Shown here piece by piece: positions 5,471-10,837 of a DNA stretch of 10,837 nucleotides (position 1 is its first letter; each line of letters starts with the position of its first letter). The notes beneath the pieces are model-generated. The model saw nothing but the letters and a program-made list of their open reading frames with translations, made no database searches and was not told the origin of the DNA. The position numbers were made by a program, and so were the translations under genes. Source of the DNA: T1SED10-198M sp003554345 [NCBI: Candidatus Sumerlaeota bacterium] (GTDB lineage Bacteria; Sumerlaeota; T1SED10-198M); assembly GCA_003554345.1 (NCBI GenBank), contig PWGE01000378.1:1-10837 (forward strand), written 5' to 3'.

Positions 5471-8182
5471 TTATTCTATCAATTTTCTTTCAGCCTGTTT
5501 ATAAAGAAACATAAAAAAATGGGTTCCCAGACCAAAGAGTAGAATTGTTCCCCATGTGGTCAAACTGATAGGTGCTGTTTGAAAAAGGGTGTTCATAAAA
5601 GGCACATAGATGAGGAGCAGTTGAAAAATTGCCATCAGCGTTATTCCACCCCAGATCCAGAGATTAGAAAATAGCCCTACATGAAAAATGCTCTTAGACA
5701 GCGATCGACAGTTTAACAGGAAAAAGGCTTCAACCACAATAAAAACGGTCACAGCTGCTGTTTGTGCCTGGGCAAGCGTTTTACCTTTATCCAGTTGTGA
5801 GGCAAAGATGTAAAAAGCTGTCCCCAGTAAAATGCCACCTACTATCAGGATTCTGAGTATAAGAGAACGGTCAAGCAGAGGCTGGGTAGGGTCTCGTGGA
5901 GTTCGTTGCATAATATCTTTTTCTTTGGGTTCAAAAGCCAGCATGAGACCCAGAAATAGAGCAGAAGTCATATTAATCCACAGTATTTGCACGGGGGAGA
6001 CGGGAAGGGCTGTTCCCAGAAGAATAGCCAGCAGGATAACCGATCCTTCCCCGATATTCGTGGGAAGGGTCCAGACGATGAACTTCTTTATGTTATCGAA
6101 GACCCCTCTTCCTTCTTCCACAGCCGCTTCAATAGAAGCAAAGTTATCATCCGTCAGAACCATATCAGCTTCTTCTTTTGTTACCTCAGTACCGGTGATA
6201 CCCATGGCGATGCCGATATCGGCCTGTTTTAAGGCTGCTGCATCATTTACTCCGTCCCCTGTCATGGCGACCACTTTCTTTTGTGACTGAATGGCTTTGA
6301 CCAGTCGTAACTTCTGTGCGGGATTTACCCGTGCAAAAACATGCGTTTTATGAACAGTTTCTTGAAGCTCTTTATCAGTGAGATGAGCCAGCTCTGATCC
6401 CGTTAAAGTGGATCCGGTATCTTTAGAATCTATAATGCCCAGTTGTATGGCAATAGCTTGAGCAGTGCAGGCATGATCACCGGTGATCATTTTTACATTG
6501 ATAGAAGCCCTGTGACAGGTTTGAATGGCCTGGATAGCTTCCTGACGAGGGGGATCAATCATACCCTGCAAACCGGTAAAAATGCATCCGCTCTCTATAT
6601 CCTCCCAGTTCAGCTCGTTTTTTTCTGCTTTCTTCCAGGCAAAGGCAAGCACCCTCAGTCCCTTGTTTGCCAGTTTTTCAGCTTTTTGTAAAATCACTTC
6701 ACGATTCATGGGAACAGTTTTTCCCTGTTCATCCATCATTTCATCACATTTTTGCAGCACTTTTTCAATGGAGCCTTTGACGAAGATGCGATGAGAATCT
6801 TTCCATTCGTGGAGGGTAGCCATCAGCTGATTTTCTGATTCAAAAGGGATAGTATCAAGGCGGGGATATTTTTTCTCACAATGTTCCCTGGTGAGCCCTG
6901 ATTTCATTGCTGCTACAATCAGCGCTACTTCTGTTGGATCACCCTGGATTTTGTATTCGCCTTCTACTTCTTCAACGCCACTATCATTGCATAATAACCC
7001 GCAGTACAGGGTGGTTTTTAAAGCCGGGTAATTATCAGAGATGACGTTTTTTTCATCAAGTGTGATTTCCCCCCTGGTATGGTAACCACTACCGGTTAGG
7101 TTGAATGCCCTGGTGCCATCAAAAACTTTCTGTACCGTCATCTGATTTTCGGTAAGTGTGCCTGTTTTATCGGAACAGATGACCATGGTGCTGCCCAGAG
7201 TTTCTACAGCGGGAAGTTTGCGGATGATGGCATGACGCCGTGCCATACGGGAAACTCCCATGGCTAAGGTAATAGTCAGGGCAGCAGGGAGTCCCTCCGG
7301 AATGGCACCTACAGCCAGAGCAACAGCAGCCATGAAAACTTCCCCTGGTGGATCCCCCTGGATAAAATAACCTATCCCGAAAGCCATTATTGCCATGGCA
7401 ATAATGATCCATAAGAGTAAATGACTGAAGGATTGAATGCTTTTTGTTAAAGGAGTATCCAGCTTTTCCACTCCGCTGATGAGTTCAGATATTTTGCCGA
7501 CTTCAGTGAATTCTCCAGTAGAGGTGACTACTCCTGTGACCTGCCCGTATGTTATATGCGTGGAGGCATATAACATGTTTTTTCGGTCGGCAAGAGGAGT
7601 ATCTTCAGGCAGTTCTGCAGGTGATTTTTCGACGGGAATGGATTCTCCTGTTAAAGCTGCTTCTTCCGCTCTTGTGTCTTTGGTTTTGACAATCCGCATA
7701 TCGGCTGGTACCCGGTCTCCTGATCGGAGAAATACAATATCTCCTGGTACCAGATCCGAGGCGTCGACTTTTTTTCTCTTCCCTTCTCTGATGACAGTGG
7801 TTTCGGTAATCATAGAGCGAGATAAAGCATCCAGGGCTCGTACAGCCTTCGTTTCCTGAACAAAACTGATAAAAGCATTGATGATAACCACAGCAAAAAT
7901 GACCAGGGAATCGATATATTCGCCCAGGAAAAAGGTCACTAAAACCGCACCGAGAAGAATATATATGAGTGGCTGATGGAATTGTTTTAAAAGACGCAGC
8001 CACCATGATTCTGCTTTTTTGGGCTCTAATTCATTTTTTCCATATTTTTTTTGACGTTGGTTCACTGCTGTTGGAGTGAGCCCCTGCATGGAGTCTACCT
8101 CCAGCTTCCTGCAAACCTCTTCGAATGAAAAAGCATGGGCTGCTTGTGTTTCTTTTCGCATGGTACTTGAACTCTCCACCAT
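5471..8182 (-). CDS. P2A-type cation-transporting ATPase (Ca2+-ATPase-like, altered TM6 site)
   Basis: The 903-residue P-type ATPase is an inner-membrane cation pump. It shows the N-terminal cation-ATPase domain (AHAFSFEEV ... GLTPTAV), the actuator motif TGES at 178-181, PEGLP in TM4 at 295-299, the phosphorylation motif CSDKTGTLT with Asp338, the nucleotide domain (KGSIEKVL), and the hinge motif TGDGVND at 641-647. About ten membrane segments fit the P2A plan. By visual alignment with SERCA, the TM4 Glu and the TM5 Asn/Glu (N709, E712) are kept. The TM6 site reads WINMTSA (735-741), so the Asp matching SERCA D800 is replaced by Ala741. Calcium specificity is therefore uncertain. The start is also open: Met1 (8182) has no ribosome site, while Met8 (codon ending at 8159) has GGTGGAGAG upstream with rather long spacing and still precedes the conserved region. 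Transcribed alone, convergent with the debranching enzyme. Confidence 0.93.
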   Translation of the reverse strand: MVESSSTMRKETQAAHAFSFEEVCRKLEVDSMQGLTPTAVNQRQKKYGKNELEPKKAESWWLRLLKQFHQPLIYILLGAVLVTFFLGEYIDSLVIFAVVIINAFISFVQETKAVRALDALSRSMITETTVIREGKRKKVDASDLVPGDIVFLRSGDRVPADMRIVKTKDTRAEEAALTGESIPVEKSPAELPEDTPLADRKNMLYASTHITYGQVTGVVTSTGEFTEVGKISELISGVEKLDTPLTKSIQSFSHLLLWIIIAMAIMAFGIGYFIQGDPPGEVFMAAVALAVGAIPEGLPAALTITLAMGVSRMARRHAIIRKLPAVETLGSTMVICSDKTGTLTENQMTVQKVFDGTRAFNLTGSGYHTRGEITLDEKNVISDNYPALKTTLYCGLLCNDSGVEEVEGEYKIQGDPTEVALIVAAMKSGLTREHCEKKYPRLDTIPFESENQLMATLHEWKDSHRIFVKGSIEKVLQKCDEMMDEQGKTVPMNREVILQKAEKLANKGLRVLAFAWKKAEKNELNWEDIESGCIFTGLQGMIDPPRQEAIQAIQTCHRASINVKMITGDHACTAQAIAIQLGIIDSKDTGSTLTGSELAHLTDKELQETVHKTHVFARVNPAQKLRLVKAIQSQKKVVAMTGDGVNDAAALKQADIGIAMGITGTEVTKEEADMVLTDDNFASIEAAVEEGRGVFDNIKKFIVWTLPTNIGEGSVILLAILLGTALPVSPVQILWINMTSALFLGLMLAFEPKEKDIMQRTPRDPTQPLLDRSLILRILIVGGILLGTAFYIFASQLDKGKTLAQAQTAAVTVFIVVEAFFLLNCRSLSKSIFHVGLFSNLWIWGGITLMAIFQLLLIYVPFMNTLFQTAPISLTTWGTILLFGLGTHFFMFLYKQAERKLIE

Positions 8183-8427
8183 GTAATTTTTTTCGTTGAA
8201 AGCAACGTTTAAGATTTGAAAATATTTTAGCAGAATAGGAGGATTTAAAAAGGAAGAGGTGTGTTTTCTAAAGGGCTAAAAGTTTTGACTCGAACTGTGT
8301 GAGGGTTTTTAAGGCATATTTATGACAATTCAGAAACGTTATTTCTGCAAAAAAGAAAGGTTGCAAATATATGGAACCATTGAGGTGAATCAAAGGAAAA
8401 CGCTCTGATATTTATGGTAACAGGGGG
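8183..8427. other. Intergenic region between the ATPase start and the radical SAM stop
   Basis: This 245-bp AT-rich gap lies upstream of the ATPase and downstream of the radical SAM gene, both on the minus strand. Apart from the candidate -10 element listed separately, I see no convincing gene, structured RNA or terminator. A perfect short dyad CAGAAA-N5-TTTCTG (8331-8347) is present but is expected by chance at this length. An AGGAGG on the plus strand (near 8237) is followed only by a 13-codon reading frame. Confidence 0.5.
8224..8232 (-). promoter_or_regulatory. Candidate extended -10 promoter for the ATPase
   Basis: On the minus strand the sequence reads TGCTAAAAT: an extended -10 (TGn) with TAAAAT, 5 of 6 to consensus. 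A start near 8217 would give a leader of about 35 nt. The -35 region at 17-bp spacing (CTTTTT) is poor, so activity would rest on the extended -10. AT-rich sequence makes chance matches common. Confidence 0.35.
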
Positions 8428-9432
8428 TCAAAAAACCTTCTCATTTTCAGGACATTGTGGATCTGCGGCGTAAAATGAGCCAGAAAGAGCGTACACAAGA
8501 GCACGACATCCTGAACACGAATCAAAAGAACAGTGCCGACAGGGAGAGTGGAGCTTTTCGGGCAAGAATCTGTTCCGAAACCCGGTAAGATTGTCAAGTA
8601 TAGTGGAGAAAGAGGTTGTAAAAACATTTCCCACTGAAATGGGAAAGCGGCGGCATGGATAAACAGTACCGTCAGGCATAAGAGCCATGGAGTCGCCGCC
8701 TAAATTGCAAAAGGCCCCGGCAATATCTCCTGTTACAAAATCGAAGTAAAAAGCACGGTAAGGAAATAATTCTTCTGCGTCACATGCAAGAAGTGAGGCT
8801 ATATATGATAACACGAACTTCCATTCTTTACTTCCGGCGGTTTTTTCTTTCATTATGTTTCCCCGTCCCCACGGAATAAAGCGTTCAATAATCAATCCTT
8901 CGGCATTCCAGTCATTACAGAGGTCTATCATCTCTGGCAGGTGCAGATAATTATCTTTATGAAGGGTAAACATGGCTATCCAGGGAGAACTGAGTTTCAC
9001 AATATTCCGTTGCACTTTTTGAAAAGAACCTTTTCCCCGAATTTTGTCGTTTTCCTGGCTGCTATGGCTTTCTATGGAGATTTTCCATCCCCTGAATTTA
9101 GGCTGTTGTGTGCAAAAACTGGCATACCTTTCCAGGTGGATGCCGTTAGTGATGATAAAGTATCCCTGTATAAAATCTTTTTCCTCCAGAAGTTTTATTA
9201 TTTGAGTGAAAGACGGGCAGTATAAGGGCTCTCCTCCTGTGACATTGAGTTCCATTGCCCTGTAGCCCCGTTTTTTTAAGTGGCGGGTAATAGAATCAAA
9301 AACCTGATTCCATTCGCGTGGGGTTTTGTCTTTCTGAGCATTAAAGTTCTTCTGATAACAATGCCGGCAACGTAGATTACAAAGATCTGTAAAATGCCAT
9401 TGAAAAGAAAAAATAGTGTGCTCCCTTTTCAT
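8428..9432 (-). CDS. Radical SAM/SPASM domain protein
   Basis: The 334-residue enzyme binds S-adenosylmethionine with a [4Fe-4S] cluster. The cluster motif CNLRCRHC (C18, C22, C25) opens the radical SAM barrel, with TGGEP at 65-69 for SAM binding. The C-terminal third is a SPASM domain for auxiliary clusters. C242 and C260 form the Cx12Gx4C hairpin (PDGTVYPC), followed by C298, C301, C306, C309 and C327. This layout is shared by PqqE-like and peptide-thioether maturases, anaerobic sulfatase-maturing enzymes and the NirJ/AhbC/AhbD heme enzymes. No diagnostic feature singles out one of these, and no sulfatase, heme gene or clear precursor peptide lies nearby. Start ATG 9432 has no Shine-Dalgarno sequence, but the protein begins at the usual distance before the CxxxCxxC motif. 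Substrate unknown. Confidence 0.9.
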   Translation of the reverse strand: MKREHTIFSFQWHFTDLCNLRCRHCYQKNFNAQKDKTPREWNQVFDSITRHLKKRGYRAMELNVTGGEPLYCPSFTQIIKLLEEKDFIQGYFIITNGIHLERYASFCTQQPKFRGWKISIESHSSQENDKIRGKGSFQKVQRNIVKLSSPWIAMFTLHKDNYLHLPEMIDLCNDWNAEGLIIERFIPWGRGNIMKEKTAGSKEWKFVLSYIASLLACDAEELFPYRAFYFDFVTGDIAGAFCNLGGDSMALMPDGTVYPCRRFPISVGNVFTTSFSTILDNLTGFRNRFLPEKLHSPCRHCSFDSCSGCRALVYALSGSFYAADPQCPENEKVF

Positions 9433-9799
9433 TCTGAAAAAATATTAAAATAAAAAAATGATTTTTACAGGAAAAGATTTCGATTCTAAAAAAAATGAAG
9501 GGTGATAGTGGGAAAAGTGACGGATTTTATATGCATAAAAAACATTTGTAAGAATAGTCTCGTGCTTTTCCCGTTGTATGGAATGTTTATAATGTTTTTG
9601 GTTTGTAGCACCTGCCTTTTAATACTGTTATATAGTTGTAAACTATATAAAAATTTTAAAGGGACATCTTCCCGGTTTTTCTTTTAAAATAAGAAGCAAC
9701 CGGTGTTTCCTTCAGAGGTCTGTTGGTTGTTTTGGGAAGTCGCTGTCTTTTATTGAGAATTTTATTATTCAGGAACTGCCTGGTTACTTATAGCCACCC
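9433..9799. other. Divergent intergenic region between radical SAM and DASS genes
   Basis: This 367-bp AT-rich gap lies between outward-facing genes, so it should hold promoters in both directions. On the plus strand, TTTACA (9464-9469), a 17-bp spacer and TAAAAA (9487-9492) form a modest promoter candidate. A doubtful 61-codon ORF (9502-9687) is described separately. Between 9688 and 9799 I see no ORF, no strong promoter and no ribosome site in front of the transporter. An imperfect inverted repeat (CAACCGG near 9698 against TTGGTTG near 9724, with two G-U pairs) is too weak to call. Confidence 0.5.
9502..9687 (+). CDS. Doubtful small Cys-containing single-pass membrane peptide
   Basis: This 61-codon frame opens with GTG (9502); a second GTG at 9508 is better spaced from the AAGGG at 9498-9502. 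Residues about 20-46 are strongly hydrophobic (SLVLFPLYGMFIMFLVCSTC then LLILLYSC), followed by a basic segment KLYKNFKG. It has five Cys (11, 16, 35, 38, 46). A modest promoter-like pair lies just upstream (9464-9492). I recognise no family. In AT-rich non-coding DNA such Phe/Leu-rich frames arise by chance, and the composition gives no independent support. It is listed because it is the only candidate in the gap and is divergent to a radical SAM/SPASM gene. Confidence 0.2.
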   Translation: MIVGKVTDFICIKNICKNSLVLFPLYGMFIMFLVCSTCLLILLYSCKLYKNFKGTSSRFFF

Positions 9800-10837
9800 A
9801 TGAAGCAATACTTTAAACAACTCTTTATCTTTTCCATTTGTATTCTTGTTTTAATGATGGTTCACGTGATTCCTCCACCTGCCGGCCTGGATTCTGCCGG
9901 TTTCGTTATGATTGGAATTGCCGGAGTAGCAGCAATTTTATGGTTTACCGAAGCCATTCCTATTGCTCTTACTGCTCTGTTAGTGGTTTTCCTGCAAAGT
10001 ATATTCGGCATTTTACCTTTGAGTAAGGCGGTAGGTAATCTTGCTCATGAAGTGAACCTTTTGATATTTATCGGGATGGCTTTTTCATTATGTATGGTAG
10101 ACCTGGGACTGGATAAAAAAATTACCCTGGAAGCGCTCAAATTAGCCGGCAGTAGTGTAGAGAAGCTTTTTTTTATGATGATGGTACTGGTGGCTTTTCT
10201 TTCCATGTGGATGTCAAATACTGCAACCGTTGCTATCATGATTCCGATTGCTGCCGGTATAGTCAAGGTGACATCTGGAAAGAAAACAAATATTGGAAAA
10301 CTCTTTACCATTGGTATTGCCTTTGCTGGTACCATTGGTGGAATGGGAACACCGATTGGAACCACTCCTAATCCGATTACTATTGGATTCTTATATGATC
10401 TGGCGGAAGTACAGCTATCTTTCCTTGATTGGGTGATAATAGGCTTGCCTTTTGTTATTATTTTGATTCCAGTTGCCTGGAAGCTTTTGCTTTACCTGTA
10501 TCCCCCGGAAACCAGGCAGGTAGAAACAGCAGTCATAGAGGATATGGAAAGGAAAGATGCCTTTCAGTGGTCTTTTCAGGTAAAAAAATTCCTGGCGATT
10601 TTTGCTTTTATTGTCTTTTTATGGCTTCTGGATGTTTTCGGAAACCAGCTCTCCCTCCCTCACAATTGGTTATATCTTGTCTCCTTGATGGGTATCCTCT
10701 TCCTTTTCTTTCCGGTAATAGGGGTGCTGGACTGGAAAAAAGACCTTAACAGAATAAGTTTCAGTGTGCTCATTTTAATCGGAGGCGGTATATCGATGGG
10801 GAGTGGACTGGTAGAGGCAGGTGTGGTCGAGTGGTTA
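9800..10837 (+). CDS. SLC13/DASS-family anion (dicarboxylate/citrate-type) transporter, 3' truncated by window
   Basis: The frame is open from ATG 9800 to the window edge, giving 346 residues of an expected roughly 450-500. It is an inner-membrane secondary transporter of the divalent anion:sodium symporter type. Visible features are a first hydrophobic helix, then PPPAGLDSAG and WFTEAIPIALTALL, the hallmark entry of DASS proteins. The first SNT substrate/sodium motif is at S139-N140-T141 (MWMSNTATVAIMIPI), and the family signature GGMGTPIGTTPNPI lies near 180-193. A hydrophilic loop follows (about residues 233-255), then further membrane helices. The second SNT motif would lie beyond the edge. 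Family members carry succinate, malate, citrate or sulfate; the substrate cannot be fixed here. An in-frame stop at 9791 makes ATG 9800 the first possible start; it has no Shine-Dalgarno sequence. Confidence 0.9.
   Translation, partial: MKQYFKQLFIFSICILVLMMVHVIPPPAGLDSAGFVMIGIAGVAAILWFTEAIPIALTALLVVFLQSIFGILPLSKAVGNLAHEVNLLIFIGMAFSLCMVDLGLDKKITLEALKLAGSSVEKLFFMMMVLVAFLSMWMSNTATVAIMIPIAAGIVKVTSGKKTNIGKLFTIGIAFAGTIGGMGTPIGTTPNPITIGFLYDLAEVQLSFLDWVIIGLPFVIILIPVAWKLLLYLYPPETRQVETAVIEDMERKDAFQWSFQVKKFLAIFAFIVFLWLLDVFGNQLSLPHNWLYLVSLMGILFLFFPVIGVLDWKKDLNRISFSVLILIGGGISMGSGLVEAGVVEWL

Noticed and set aside
5458-5520. Bidirectional terminator between the convergent debranching enzyme and ATPase genes
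   Set aside because: Only 13 bp separate the stop codons, and I find no hairpin with a T-run on either strand there or just inside either gene end.
8331-8347. Perfect inverted repeat CAGAAA-N5-TTTCTG upstream of the ATPase, as an operator
   Set aside because: Arms are only 6 bp; a repeat of this size with some spacer is expected about once by chance in a gap of this length. It lies about 150 bp from the start, away from the better promoter candidate.
9454-9500. Possible leaderless or SD-led alternative start for the radical SAM gene
   Set aside because: GGGAG inside the first codons would only serve an ATT codon at residue 7; the ATG at 9432 gives the normal distance to the CxxxCxxC motif.
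9698-9730. Hairpin CAACCGG/TTGGTTG as a terminator or attenuator before the transporter
   Set aside because: It needs two G-U pairs and a 19-nt loop, and there is no proper T-run after it.
10429-10749. Plus-strand 106-codon ORF near the right edge
   Set aside because: It is an out-of-frame shadow of the DASS transporter, whose frame continues without a break through this stretch.
1-10837. Mobile element, CRISPR array, defence island or prophage content
   Set aside because: No transposase, integrase, terminal inverted repeats, regularly spaced repeats or phage genes are visible; the WYL-like end of the 271-1725 protein alone does not make a defence system.

Overview
The window is about 10.8 kb of moderately AT-rich bacterial chromosome, densely coded. 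The genes are ordinary chromosomal families: mismatch repair, nucleotide sanitation, protein folding, glycogen breakdown, ion and organic-acid transport, and a radical SAM enzyme. I see no insertion sequence, phage gene, CRISPR array, tRNA or rRNA. The secreted PpiC/SurA-type isomerase suggests a cell with an extracytoplasmic folding compartment, perhaps a diderm. The oxygen-sensitive radical SAM/SPASM enzyme is compatible with an anaerobe or facultative anaerobe. Several starts lack a clear Shine-Dalgarno sequence. A spirochaete or similar AT-rich diderm would fit, but the phylum cannot be fixed from this sequence.

Left part, plus strand (1-3511). The 3' end of mutL is followed after 2 bp by a 484-residue protein. 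I read that protein as a winged-helix region, an XPB/Ssl2-type helicase-associated domain (Helicase_C_3-like) and a C-terminal WYL-like barrel, with no helicase motor. After an 81-bp gap holding a good sigma70-type promoter (1758-1786) comes a two-gene unit, maf and a secreted PpiC/SurA-like peptidyl-prolyl isomerase, 1 bp apart. It is closed by a strong intrinsic terminator (3477-3511).

Middle part. A glycogen debranching enzyme (GDE/amylo-alpha-1,6-glucosidase, 646 aa) starts only 5 nt past the terminator T-run. It runs into a convergent P2A-type cation ATPase (903 aa, minus strand) with 13 bp between the stops.

Right part. A 334-residue radical SAM/SPASM protein lies on the minus strand. 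A 367-bp gap with one doubtful small Cys-containing membrane ORF separates it from the 5' part of a SLC13/DASS-type anion transporter that runs off the window.

The genes do not form one pathway. mutL and the helicase-associated protein may be one DNA-related operon, and maf-ppiC a housekeeping operon. The rest look like independent units. The points most worth a second look are the motor-less helicase-associated/WYL protein beside mutL, the extremely Met-rich chaperone domain of the isomerase, the altered TM6 ion site of the ATPase, and the orphan radical SAM/SPASM enzyme.
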